This document shows, in pieces, positions 7,148 to 15,603 of a stretch of 28,712 nucleotides of DNA; within the stretch, counting starts at the first letter, position 1; the number at the start of each line of letters is the position of its first letter. This DNA is from Streptomyces sp. NRRL F-2580 (GTDB lineage Bacteria > Actinomycetota > Actinomycetes > Streptomycetales > Streptomycetaceae), in NCBI RefSeq assembly GCF_000720115.1, contig NZ_JOIR01000058.1:1-28712 (forward strand), in the 5' to 3' direction. Position numbers and translations under genes: made by a program. The notes beneath the pieces were generated by a model that worked only from the letters and a program-made list of their open reading frames with translations, had not been told where the DNA came from and made no database searches.

Positions 7148-9073
7148 TCAGACCTGGATCTGCTGGATGTCGGCCACCGTGCTGGTGAACCCGTTGGTCG
7201 AGATGATCCTCAGCTGGACCTGCTGGCCCGGGCGGAACTGGCTGTGGTCGACCTGGATGACCGGGTCCTTGAGACCGACGCCAATCGTCTGCCAGGTGAC
7301 GCCGTCGTCGGTGCTGACCTGTGCGGCGAAGGTCTGGCCGGGCTCCGGCGCCTTGTCGAAGTCCAGTGCCAGCCCGAACGCCCCGTTGTCGGCCCCGGCG
7401 TGCCGGGCGGTGCGCAGGGCCGGGGGTGCGCCGGCGGCGCGGAAGGCGTCCACGACCTGCCCACCGACGACCAGCTCGATCGCCGCCGGGCTGGGTCCGA
7501 CCGGCACCACGGCGTCGACCAGGCCGGTACGGTCGGCTCCCGGGGCCAGCTCGGACGCCAGCTTGACCGGGACCGGGACCTCGCGGGGCGCCCCGCCGTC
7601 CGCCTGCTTGATCCGCAGGACCACTGGGGTCTCCCCGTTCGGGCCGGGTTCGCCGGAGACGGCGGGCTGGGCGGCCAGCGGTGACACTGGGTTGACGAAG
7701 CGGATGCCGCCCTCACGCCGGGTGAGGTTCACCGTGCCGACGACGCTGACGAGCTGCTCGGCCTCCGCGAGCGCGCCGCCCGCCCGGGCGATCACCCCCG
7801 CCTCCGGAGCAGCCGCGCGGGTGACCGACAGTTGCGGGAACCGTTCGTCGGGGCGGCCGCCGGTCGACGCGGCGGGCCCCGCGGACCCGGCGACAGGGAG
7901 CGGTGCCGGGGCACCCTGGGGCAGCGGGGCCGGGGTGGCTGTCGGGCCCTCGGGTACCGGGGCACCAGCCGTGAGCGCGTTCTCGGCTACCAGGCGCTGA
8001 CGGATGGCCTCGTAGGTGTAGCTGCTGATCCACTGCTGGTTGCAGTAGGTCATCACGTCGTGCCACTGCACCCCGGGTCTCACCCTCATCGGCAGGTTCA
8101 GTGCGAGGTCGCCGACGTCGAATCCGACGAAGGTGTCCGGTGAGTCGGCGAGCTGCCCGTTCTGGAAGGGGTAGTTCTGCAGGTCGTCCGGGGACTCCCC
8201 GCAGAACCCGGGGTGCCGACGCCCGAAGGTGTGGCCGAGTTCGTGCCCCCCGTACCAGTCGCTGTAGGCGCCGTCGAAGTCCCAGCCCCAGTGGGCCGCT
8301 CCGCACGGTGACGACGCGACGGTCGCCGGGTCCGGCGCTGCGGGGATGCCGGAGGAGCAGCCACGCATGAAGAACCCGCCGTCGGCCGCCTGGCCGAGGT
8401 AGTGAGTGCGCGGGTCCCCGCCGGCGCTGATGTCCAGGGCGCGGATGGCGGCGAGCTGCGCGTTGGTGTCCTCGCACGTGAACGGGGGCGGGGCGACCAC
8501 ATCGATGACGGTACGTGAGCTGATGACGTCGGGCACCGGGTAGGCGCGCCTGAGCCAGCTGACCAGGGCGGCGTGGTCGAGCTCCCGGGGGGTGTAGGTG
8601 GTCGGCGGGTTCCCCTGCTGGTAGCGCAGTCCGAAAACGCGGATCCGCAGCGGCGGGGCGGGATGGAACCACACGGTCGGGCCGACAGCCGCCCCGCTGA
8701 TCGGGATGGCGGCCCCGGTAAGGACTTCGCTGAGGGTCAGCCCGCTCACCTGGAGCGGCCCCTCCGCTGTGAGGGTGGACGGCAGGAGGAAGTTGAGGCT
8801 GAGGCGCTCATCGGCGCGGCGGGTGGCGAGGTCCTGGTTTTCGGTTGGGTCGAGGGAGACGACGTTGAGAGAGGTGAGGGTGAGAGGGGGAACCGTGGGT
8901 GACCGGCGCAGCTTCACGGCGCCGCGAGCGGAGAGGATCTCACCTGTGCTGCCGCTCACGTATACGCGGATGACGGTGACCTTGTCGGCGATCAGGGTGA
9001 CGCTGTGCTTGAGGTCCTGGACCGACTGGGTGACCTCGGTGGCCTCCCATACGGCTTGCGTCTGTGCTGGCAT
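7148..9073 (-). CDS. Metzincin-type zinc metalloprotease (paralogue 1)
   Basis: A 641-aa protein from ATG 9073 with AAGGGGG upstream. The catalytic site is H277-E-L-G-H281-T-F-G-R-R-H287, the HExxHxxGxxH zinc motif of metzincins, followed by P-G-F-C. The Met-turn is D-V-M341-T-Y-C. The N-terminal ~180 residues form a beta-rich domain beginning A-T-E-V-T-Q-S-V-Q-D. After a proline/alanine-rich linker (about 385-440), the C-terminal region is again beta-rich and ends with two immunoglobulin-like stretches (Q-T-F-A-A-Q-V-S-T-D-D-G-V-T-W-Q). No signal peptide or lipobox is visible, so it is probably cytoplasmic unless exported by an unusual route. It is a tandem paralogue of the gene at 9417. Lying in the same unit as LodA and LodB, it may process a component of the oxidase system, as the unrelated protease QhpE does for quinohemoprotein amine dehydrogenase; this is inference. 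Confidence 0.85.
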   Translation of the reverse strand: MPAQTQAVWEATEVTQSVQDLKHSVTLIADKVTVIRVYVSGSTGEILSARGAVKLRRSPTVPPLTLTSLNVVSLDPTENQDLATRRADERLSLNFLLPSTLTAEGPLQVSGLTLSEVLTGAAIPISGAAVGPTVWFHPAPPLRIRVFGLRYQQGNPPTTYTPRELDHAALVSWLRRAYPVPDVISSRTVIDVVAPPPFTCEDTNAQLAAIRALDISAGGDPRTHYLGQAADGGFFMRGCSSGIPAAPDPATVASSPCGAAHWGWDFDGAYSDWYGGHELGHTFGRRHPGFCGESPDDLQNYPFQNGQLADSPDTFVGFDVGDLALNLPMRVRPGVQWHDVMTYCNQQWISSYTYEAIRQRLVAENALTAGAPVPEGPTATPAPLPQGAPAPLPVAGSAGPAASTGGRPDERFPQLSVTRAAAPEAGVIARAGGALAEAEQLVSVVGTVNLTRREGGIRFVNPVSPLAAQPAVSGEPGPNGETPVVLRIKQADGGAPREVPVPVKLASELAPGADRTGLVDAVVPVGPSPAAIELVVGGQVVDAFRAAGAPPALRTARHAGADNGAFGLALDFDKAPEPGQTFAAQVSTDDGVTWQTIGVGLKDPVIQVDHSQFRPGQQVQLRIISTNGFTSTVADIQQIQV

Positions 9074-9101
9074 GACTGACCCCCTTGGACGAGTGGTCGG
9101 G

Positions 9102-9207
9102 CTCTTTCAGGCTATGCCGGGCAGAGGCTCCCTGCCCGTTCGGCGGAGTCATCAGAACGGGCTCAATGGCCAGTGCCACCCCTGGTCATGCGTGTACGCA
9201 TGGTTGC
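9102..9207 (-). pseudogene. Remnant of a duplicated lodB 3' end
   Basis: On the minus strand this gap reads N-H-A-Y-T-H-D-Q-G-W-H-W-P-L-S-P-F then stop. The end of the lodB gene reads N-H-A-Y-A-Y-G-Q-E-Q-R-W-P-L-S-P-F-W-Q. Further on, the bases CATAGCCTGAAAGA and CTCGTCCAAGGGG are shared with the lodB-metalloprotease 2 junction. The duplication that created the second metalloprotease therefore carried the tail of lodB with it; the tail now has an in-frame stop where lodB has tryptophan. Confidence 0.8.
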
Positions 9208-9330
9208 TCCGGCAAGCATGCGCGATCTGGCGCGGGCGGTGGCCGACGCCGCGGCCCTCGGGTACGACGTACTCGGGGTGTCGGGCGGTGAACCGACGCT
9301 CTACCGACCGCTGGACGGCCTGCTGCGGGG
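9208..9330 (+). pseudogene. Fragment of a radical SAM protein
   Basis: About 40 codons on the plus strand read A-P-A-S-M-R-D-L-A-R-A-V-A-D-A-A, then L-G-Y-D-V-L-G-V-S-G-G-E-P-T-L-Y-R-P-L. The V-S-G-G-E-P motif, preceded by a helix, is the second conserved element of radical SAM enzymes (S-adenosylmethionine contact). The C-x3-C-x2-C cluster motif that should precede it is absent, and the frame degenerates after L-L-R-G. It begins where the lodB scar ends. It is not a copy of the radical SAM gene at 25270, whose equivalent motif is F-M-G-G-E-P. It is non-functional. Confidence 0.7.
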
Positions 9331-9416
9331 GCGGCGCCCTGGAGATCCGCACCCCGGGCGGCGACCGGTACCGGGTCCCTGAGGGCCCCTGTGACCCGGG
9401 CCGCGGGGATGTCGGG

Positions 9417-11366
9417 TCACACCTGGAAGCTCTCGACGTCGGACGTCGAGCTGGTGAAGCCGTTGGTCGTGATGATCCGCAGCTGGACGCGCTGGCCCGG
9501 CTGGAACTGGCCGCGGTCGATCTTGATCGCCGGGTCCTTGAGACCGACGCCGATCGTCTGCCAGGTGATGCCGTCGTCGGTGCTGACCTGTGCGGCGAAG
9601 GTCTGGCCCGGTTCCGGCACCTGGCTGCCGAAGTCCAGGGTCAGTGCGAACGCCCCGTCTGCCGCACCCGCGTGACGGGCGGAGAGCAGGGGCGTGGGCG
9701 TGCCGCCGGGCCGGAAGGTGTCCACTACCTGCCCGCCGATGAGCAGTTCGATCGACGCCGGGCTGGGCCCCACCGGGACGACCGCGTCGACCAGGCCGGT
9801 GCGCTCCTCCCCCGGGTTCGGGTCGGATCCCAGCTTGACGGTGACCGGGAAGTCCCGCGCCGGGGCGCCGTCGGTCTGCTGGACCCGCAGCACCACCGGG
9901 GCCTCGCCGTTCGGCCCGGCGCCGGCGGCCCCGGCACCCGGTGTGGCCTGGGCTGGCTGGGTGACCGCGGCGGAGACCGGGTTGACGAAGCGGATGCCGC
10001 CCGCACGCCGGGTGAGGTTCACCGTGCCGACGACGCTGACGAGCCGCTCGGTGTCCGGCTCCGGCCCGCCCTCCTCGCGCCTCATCGCCCTGATGGCCTG
10101 CGCCGGGGCCACCGCGGTGACGGACAGTTTCGGGAACCGCTCGTCGGGGCGGCCGCCGGACGACCTGGTGGTGACGCTGAGTGCCTCACCAGCTGGGTGG
10201 CCGCCTGCCGCAGCCGGGGCCTGCGGGGCCGGGGCCGGCTCGGCGACCTCGGCACCGTCCGTCACCATGGCCTCCTCGGCCAGCAGGCGCTGGCGGATGC
10301 CCTCGTAGGTGTAGCTGCTCAGCCACTGGCGGTTGCAGTACGTCATGACGTCGTGCCATACCACGCCCGCCATGGCGGTCATCGGCACGCCCAGGCTCGG
10401 GTCGCCCACGTCGAGCCCGGCGAAGGTGCCCGCCCCGTCCGCAAGCTGCCCGTTCGGGAACGGGTACCCCAGCAGGTCGTCCGGGGACTCCCCGCAGAAC
10501 CCGGGGTGCCGACGGCCGAAGGTGTGGCCGAGTTCGTGCCCCCCGTACCAGTCGCTGTAGGCGCCGTCGAAGTCCCAGCCCCAGTCGGCCGCTCCGCACG
10601 GTGACGACGCGACGGTCGCCGGGTCCGGCGCCGCGGGGACGCCGGAGGAGCACCCGCGCATGAAGAACCCGCCGTCGGCCGCCTGGCCGAGGTAGTGAGT
10701 GCGCGGGTCCCCGCCGGCGCTGATGTCCAGGGCGCGGATGGCGGCGAGCTGGGCGTTGGTGTCGTTGCACGTGAAGGGCACGTCGGCCGTCACGTCGATG
10801 ACGGTGTGTGAACTGATGACCTCGGCCACCGGGTAGGCGCGCTTGAGCCAGCTGATCAGCGCGGTGTAGTCGAGGTCCCTGGGGGTGTGGGTGCCCGGCA
10901 CGTCCCCGCCCTCGTACCGCAGCCCGAAGACCTTCACCCGTAGTGGCGGTGAGTTGTGGAACCAGACGGTCGGGCCGTTGGCGGGCGCGCTGACCCGGAC
11001 GGGGTTCCCGCTCACCGTGTCGGTGAGGGTGAGCGACCTCACGCTGAGCGCCCCCTCGGTCGTCAGCGCGGGCGGCAGCAGGAAGTTGAGGCTCAGCGTG
11101 ATGTCGCCACGGCGGGTGGCCAGGTCCTGGGGCACGCTGGGATTGACCGAGACGGTGTTCGCCGACAGGACGGTGAAACCGGGATCCGTGGGGGACCTGA
11201 CCAGCTTGAGGGCGCCGCTCACCGCGGCGGCGGGGCCGAACGTGCCGCTCACGTAGGCGCGGATCACGGTGGCCTTTCCGGCGATCAGGGTGACGCTGTG
11301 CTGGAGGTCCTGCACCGCCTGGGTGATCTCGGTCGCGTCCAGTACAGCGGTTGTCGGAGTAGTCAT
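9417..11366 (-). CDS. Metzincin-type zinc metalloprotease (paralogue 2)
   Basis: A 649-aa protein from ATG 11366 with CCAAGGGG upstream, 32 bases after the lodB stop. It is colinear with the downstream paralogue without gaps through the catalytic core, with H277-E-L-G-H281 and H287 at the same residue numbers and the Met-turn D-V-M-T-Y-C. Its N-terminus has the matching A-T-E-I-T-Q-A-V-Q-D-L-Q-H-S-V-T-L-I-A-G start. A Pro/Ala/Gly-rich linker leads to the C-terminal beta domains. No signal peptide is visible. The coding DNA around the catalytic site is almost identical between the two genes while other parts differ much more. It is the first metalloprotease after lodB, so it may be the ancestral copy. 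Substrate unknown; a maturation protease is the favoured guess. Confidence 0.86.
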   Translation of the reverse strand: MTTPTTAVLDATEITQAVQDLQHSVTLIAGKATVIRAYVSGTFGPAAAVSGALKLVRSPTDPGFTVLSANTVSVNPSVPQDLATRRGDITLSLNFLLPPALTTEGALSVRSLTLTDTVSGNPVRVSAPANGPTVWFHNSPPLRVKVFGLRYEGGDVPGTHTPRDLDYTALISWLKRAYPVAEVISSHTVIDVTADVPFTCNDTNAQLAAIRALDISAGGDPRTHYLGQAADGGFFMRGCSSGVPAAPDPATVASSPCGAADWGWDFDGAYSDWYGGHELGHTFGRRHPGFCGESPDDLLGYPFPNGQLADGAGTFAGLDVGDPSLGVPMTAMAGVVWHDVMTYCNRQWLSSYTYEGIRQRLLAEEAMVTDGAEVAEPAPAPQAPAAAGGHPAGEALSVTTRSSGGRPDERFPKLSVTAVAPAQAIRAMRREEGGPEPDTERLVSVVGTVNLTRRAGGIRFVNPVSAAVTQPAQATPGAGAAGAGPNGEAPVVLRVQQTDGAPARDFPVTVKLGSDPNPGEERTGLVDAVVPVGPSPASIELLIGGQVVDTFRPGGTPTPLLSARHAGAADGAFALTLDFGSQVPEPGQTFAAQVSTDDGITWQTIGVGLKDPAIKIDRGQFQPGQRVQLRIITTNGFTSSTSDVESFQV

Positions 11367-11398
11367 GGTTGACCCCTTGGACGAGCGTTCCGGTTCTT

Positions 11399-12568
11399 TC
11401 AGGCTATGACCGGCGAGGGCTGCCCGCCCGTCCTGCGGCGCTGCCAGAAAGGGCTCAGGGGCCAACGCTGCTCCTGTCCGTACGCGTACGCATGATTGTC
11501 GCGGTAGGCCGTCGCGACCCTCTCCAGGAACGCTGTGTAGACGGCGAGGGCGGTGGTCGTCCCGCCCTCGTCGGCCAGGCAGTCGGCGACGGCGCGTCCG
11601 GCGCGGGCGCCGGTGTGCAGCGCGGTGAGGATGCCCTGTGAGGAGAGCGGGTCGAAGGCGATCGCGGCGTCCCCGGCCGCCATCCAGCCGGCCGCGGCCG
11701 CCGGGGTGAGCCGCAGGCCGTGGGCGGGTGCCCAGCGCGGTACGGGAGTGGCAGCGGGGTCGTGGTCGGCCAGGCGCCGCCGTAGGTGGCTGGTGCGGGT
11801 GAGCGCGTGCCAGAATCCGTGCGGGGTCTTCAGGGACGGCTCGGCGAGGTCGACGTCGGTCAGGTGGGCGACCAGACGTCCGGCCGGGATCCGGGTGGTG
11901 TACCACCAGCCGTACGGCGCCGCCTCGACCAGGGTACGGGCCTCGGCGGCCGCCGGGTGGTCCCGACCCGCGGCATCCCGGTCGGGGAACACTGCGTACG
12001 CGGCAACCAGCCGGTCCTGCCGCCGGCGCCGGCCGTGGCGGCGGCCGATGACGCAGCGTCGGCCGGTGGCGTCGATCACCCAGCGGGCCGGCAGTGCTGT
12101 CAGGGTGCCGGCGGCGTGCTCACGGACGATCAGACGCCCAGCTTCCCGGCGCAGCGCCGTCGCCCGCAGCGGCTCGGCACCGGCCGCGACGGCGGCCTCG
12201 CGCAAGAAGGCGTCGAAGCGGAGCCGGTCGAGGTGCCAGCCGTGCCCGTACGGGTCGAACAGGTGGCTGCGGCCGTGCAGCGAGGCCGAGCCCCAGGCGG
12301 CGTAGGTGCCGGTGGACACGGGGTGACCGGCGGCCAGGAAGCCGTCCAGCAGCCCGAGGTCGCGTAGCAGCGGGCGGGCGACGGGCGGCAGGAACTCGCC
12401 GATCTTGAAAGCCGGCCCGGCCGTCTCCCCCCGCCCGGCCCCGCCGTCCTCAAGCAGCAGCACGCGGTGGCCGCTGCGCGCCAGGACGAGCGCCGCGACG
12501 GCACCCGCCGGGCCTCCGCCTGCGACGACGGCGGCGGGCGGCCCGGGCGGGCGCAGGCGGGTGTTCAC
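11399..12568 (-). CDS. lodB: LodB-like FAD-dependent flavoprotein, CTQ maturation
   Basis: A 389-aa flavoprotein of the LodB/halogenase-like monooxygenase type. LodB is required to convert the tryptophan of LodA into the quinone cofactor. The start is the GTG at 12568, overlapping the upstream LodA stop by four bases (GTGA), so translation is coupled. Residues 13-40 contain the dinucleotide-binding fold V-V-A-G-G-G-P-A-G with E40 at the strand end. A W-V-I-D-A-T-G-R segment is at 163-170. The second FAD motif G-D-A-A-I-A-F-D-P-L-S-S-Q-G is at 299-312. The K-I-G-E-F-L-P-P segment near residue 55 is typical of LodB-like proteins. The C-terminus W-P-L-S-P-F-W-Q-R-R is partly copied at 9102-9207. 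Assignment rests on fold motifs plus the LodA neighbour. Confidence 0.85.
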   Translation of the reverse strand: MNTRLRPPGPPAAVVAGGGPAGAVAALVLARSGHRVLLLEDGGAGRGETAGPAFKIGEFLPPVARPLLRDLGLLDGFLAAGHPVSTGTYAAWGSASLHGRSHLFDPYGHGWHLDRLRFDAFLREAAVAAGAEPLRATALRREAGRLIVREHAAGTLTALPARWVIDATGRRCVIGRRHGRRRRQDRLVAAYAVFPDRDAAGRDHPAAAEARTLVEAAPYGWWYTTRIPAGRLVAHLTDVDLAEPSLKTPHGFWHALTRTSHLRRRLADHDPAATPVPRWAPAHGLRLTPAAAAGWMAAGDAAIAFDPLSSQGILTALHTGARAGRAVADCLADEGGTTTALAVYTAFLERVATAYRDNHAYAYGQEQRWPLSPFWQRRRTGGQPSPVIA

Positions 12569-15500
12569 CGGTGCGTCCGGAAGCGCTTGACCTTGTCGAT
12601 GAAGCCCACCGAGACCTCCTCGTCCGGGACGTCCGCCATGGTGACCGCGGTGGCCATGGCGGACGCGCCGAGGACCGGGTCGGCTGCGCGGTCCACGTGC
12701 ACGGTGACCAGGTTTCGCCCCGCCGGCGGGGCGGGCTCGCGCGGGAAGCTCACCTCGGACTCCACCAGGAGCTCCGCCGGGAACCGGGGGTCGTCCGTCG
12801 GCCCCGGTCGGCGCTCGACCACGCCGAGCTTGCCGAAGTCCTGCACCATCGCGTTGATGGCGTCGAGGTAGGGGGCGGGCAGCCAGCGCAGCCAGGTCTT
12901 CCTTGTCCCGAAGGCGGCCAGCCGCTCGCTCATCGGGCGGGAGGTGTCCAGGACGACCTCGTAGTCCTCCTCGGCGAGCACGTGGTTGGGCACCCGGGCC
13001 GGCCAGAAGGTCGGCAGGTACGGGTCGTAGGGACCCAGTCCGAGGGTGGCGCTGTACTCGTAGCCCGAGCGGCAGCTCGCGGTGTCGGTCTGCCACGGCA
13101 CGGCCATCCAGCGGGTCAGGTCGCCCGGGCCCTGGGCGTGGAGCGGGCCGTCGAGGGAGAGCGCGATGTCCGGGGTGAGCGCCTGGCCGTAGAAGGGCGG
13201 CAGGGGTGCGGCCGGGTCGCGGTGGCGCACCCGGAAGGGGCTGCTGTACAGCGTGGTGTGACGCATCGGCCAGGTCAGCTCGCAGCCGGGGTGGAAGGCG
13301 TCGGCGAGGCAGAACGACAGGGCCGCCCGGTCGAGGGTCTCGGGCCGCTGGGCGAACGGGACGTCGTCGATCGTGGCGGGCGGCTTCTGCGCCGGGTCGT
13401 AGTCGTTGACGAAGTCCCCGCGGGCCCAGCGCTGCAGGAGGCGGTACTGCAGCGGTGAAAGCGTCATGTGCTGGCGCACCGACTGAGGAGGCAGGTTCAT
13501 CGCGTCGCCGTAGACCGCCGGCCACGGCACGGGGGACACGCCGTCGCGGTTGTAGTCGCGCACGGAGAGCCAGACCTGGCGGCGCAGCTCCCTCTGGACG
13601 GGCGAGGGGTCGGCGAGGACGGCGAGCCGGGCCGGGCCGAGGAGGTCCTCACGCCCGCCGTGGCCGAACTGGACGGCCAGGCCCTTGTTGACCCACTGCA
13701 GGCCGGACAGCCGGCGCAGCACGGGCAGCACGTCGCGGGTGAACGACACCTGCTGCGGTTCGGGGAGGAGGCCCGCCTCGAAGAAGGAGCCGCGCACCAG
13801 GTCGTACATGGTGCGCACCGAGATCAGTTCGGGCGCGTAGTTGGGCGGCGCGGTGACCACCCAGCCCGGGTCGACGGGGATCTTCCGCCCGTCGATGCTG
13901 ACCTCGGCGGTGACCGGGCCGTCGGATACGTCGTCGTACCAGCCGTCGTTGTTGGCGAAGGTGTCGGCGGGGGCATCGGCGGCCGAGGCCGAGGCGCCGT
14001 GGCCGCCGAGGAAGATCAGCCGGCCGCTGTCGTCGGTGCGCACCTCGCCGAGGTAGACCTGTCTGTCCATGAAGGTGCCGGTGTCGAAGCGGTACTCGGG
14101 CTTGCCGGAGCGGTTGCGCCCCCGCACCGAGCGGGGTCCGGGGTTGATGGTCAGCAGGCCTCGCTGGTCGGCCGGGATCTTGGCGTTGCGCAGGTTGCTG
14201 GTGTCGGCCCGGCCCGCCTCGGGGATGTCCAGGGCGATCTGGAACTGGTACCAGGCGGCCTTGGAGTTGGCGACGTGCACCGTCCAGCGCAGGTCGGCGT
14301 TGTCGGCGGTCAGTTCAGCGACCGGCTCACCGGCGGCGTTGTAGCCGTAGACCCGGAAGCGGACGGCTTGGCGTTTGAGGGCGCCGGTGACGTCCTTGTA
14401 GCTCCCGGTGGGCGGCAGGTCCGGGTGGTCGACCTCGGGGGCGAGGATGAAGTCGTCCATCATGCTGTCGCCGACCCGGGCCACGCCGATCGCGGGGTGG
14501 ATGGCGGCTCGAACGATCCGGGTGTCGCGGCCGGACGGCGGGGTGATCTGTGGGCGGGCCGGGCCGGGTTCGGCGGCCGGGATGCCGTTGACGTCGCGGC
14601 GCTGCTCGGCCGAGGCCTGGTAGACGGTCCTGCGCACCTCGGCGATGCTGCCGACGGGGCGGTGCTCGGCGAGGCTGTGCCACGGGTTGTAGGCGAGGTT
14701 CTCGCCGTAGGCCGCCTGGCCGCGGGAGGTGACGTCCTGCTGCTGGAGGGTCAGCCGGGCGACCTTGACGGGGGTGCTCGCGGTCTCCTCCCAGCGCACG
14801 GTGGCCTTGTCCAGGGGCATGGCCTCCGGGTCGGTGCGGAACTGGAGCAGCAGGTCGAAGGCGGCCGGTCCGGCGGCGAGCCGGCGGGCGAGGTCGGTGC
14901 CCAGGTAGGTCGGGTCCTCGTCGGGCGGCGTCGCCGCCGGGTCGCCGGATGCGCAACCGGCGGGCACCAGCTTGTACTTGACGAAGCGCTCGGGCCCGAA
15001 CGCGTACGGCAGCACGCCCCAGTAGGTGGTGGTCAGGACGCTCTCCTCGAACACGGCCATCGCGTCGAGGATCTCCTTGGTCACCGGGTGGTCGGCCAGG
15101 TACCGGTCGTAATTCCCTTCGACGACACCGGCCTTGGTGAACTCACACATGTCCTGGGCGGTGTCCACGAAGAAGACGTCGTGGTTCTGCATCAGCAGGT
15201 CCTGGGTGCCGGCTTCGGTGTCGCCCTCCAACAGCTTCGGCCCGGGCACCCCGAACAGCTTGATGCCGATGCCGAGGGTGGTCATCAGGTCGGGGCTGCC
15301 GGGCACGGTGTCGCTGGAGAAGCGCACCCAGGCGGTCAGGCCGCCGGGCTGCTCCTGGGCGCTGCGCAGGAAGCCGACGCGTAGCTCGGCCGGCAGGTCG
15401 TCGGCGACGGTGAGCACGCCGCGGGCGACGCCGTGCGGCTTGAGGAAGACCGGCCGCTTGACCGGGTCCTGGCCCCGGGCCATCCGGACGCCCTGGGTCA

Positions 15501-15603
15501 TGTCCACGAACATCTGCTTCAGCGCGACGGCGGCGTCCTCGGCGCAGTGCGGCAGCGGAGGAGCACCTTCGGCGTCGTCGAAGGGTTCGAGCTTCCCGAT
15601 CAT
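12565..15603 (-). CDS. lodA: Catalase-like domain fused to LodA/GoxA-type CTQ oxidase
   Basis: A 1012-aa fusion from ATG 15603 (GGGAG seven bases upstream). Residues 1 to ~350 are a catalase-related heme domain of the small y4iL/SrpA-like type: K-P-H57-G-V-A-R-G supplies the distal histidine, W-V-R-F-S follows, and R-R-T-V-Y328 is a candidate proximal heme tyrosine. Residues ~362-1012 are a complete LodA/GoxA-like oxidase, beginning I-H-P-A-I-G-V-A-R-V-G-D-S. Candidate cofactor residues are D840 and C844 in P-W-Q-T-D-T-A-S-C, and W904 or W907 in T-W-L-R-W-L. C774 in H-P-G-C-E-L-T-W sits 70 before C844, matching LodA Cys448 relative to Cys516. Such enzymes oxidise an amino acid amine, releasing ammonia and H2O2, which the fused catalase could remove. 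The histidine found two residues after the quinone Trp in LodA is absent, so substrate or chemistry may differ. Confidence 0.85.
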   Translation of the reverse strand: MIGKLEPFDDAEGAPPLPHCAEDAAVALKQMFVDMTQGVRMARGQDPVKRPVFLKPHGVARGVLTVADDLPAELRVGFLRSAQEQPGGLTAWVRFSSDTVPGSPDLMTTLGIGIKLFGVPGPKLLEGDTEAGTQDLLMQNHDVFFVDTAQDMCEFTKAGVVEGNYDRYLADHPVTKEILDAMAVFEESVLTTTYWGVLPYAFGPERFVKYKLVPAGCASGDPAATPPDEDPTYLGTDLARRLAAGPAAFDLLLQFRTDPEAMPLDKATVRWEETASTPVKVARLTLQQQDVTSRGQAAYGENLAYNPWHSLAEHRPVGSIAEVRRTVYQASAEQRRDVNGIPAAEPGPARPQITPPSGRDTRIVRAAIHPAIGVARVGDSMMDDFILAPEVDHPDLPPTGSYKDVTGALKRQAVRFRVYGYNAAGEPVAELTADNADLRWTVHVANSKAAWYQFQIALDIPEAGRADTSNLRNAKIPADQRGLLTINPGPRSVRGRNRSGKPEYRFDTGTFMDRQVYLGEVRTDDSGRLIFLGGHGASASAADAPADTFANNDGWYDDVSDGPVTAEVSIDGRKIPVDPGWVVTAPPNYAPELISVRTMYDLVRGSFFEAGLLPEPQQVSFTRDVLPVLRRLSGLQWVNKGLAVQFGHGGREDLLGPARLAVLADPSPVQRELRRQVWLSVRDYNRDGVSPVPWPAVYGDAMNLPPQSVRQHMTLSPLQYRLLQRWARGDFVNDYDPAQKPPATIDDVPFAQRPETLDRAALSFCLADAFHPGCELTWPMRHTTLYSSPFRVRHRDPAAPLPPFYGQALTPDIALSLDGPLHAQGPGDLTRWMAVPWQTDTASCRSGYEYSATLGLGPYDPYLPTFWPARVPNHVLAEEDYEVVLDTSRPMSERLAAFGTRKTWLRWLPAPYLDAINAMVQDFGKLGVVERRPGPTDDPRFPAELLVESEVSFPREPAPPAGRNLVTVHVDRAADPVLGASAMATAVTMADVPDEEVSVGFIDKVKRFRTHR

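Noticed and set aside
8706..10604. A 632-codon plus-strand open frame across both metalloprotease genes
   Set aside because: Antisense shadow. Its only meaningful pieces are the short remnants in the 9074-9416 gap; the rest mirrors the protease codons.
13468..15384. A 638-codon plus-strand open frame opposite the catalase-LodA gene
   Set aside because: It is the GC-driven antisense shadow of the fusion gene: Gly/Val/Asp-rich, with no domain, ribosome binding site or conserved motif.
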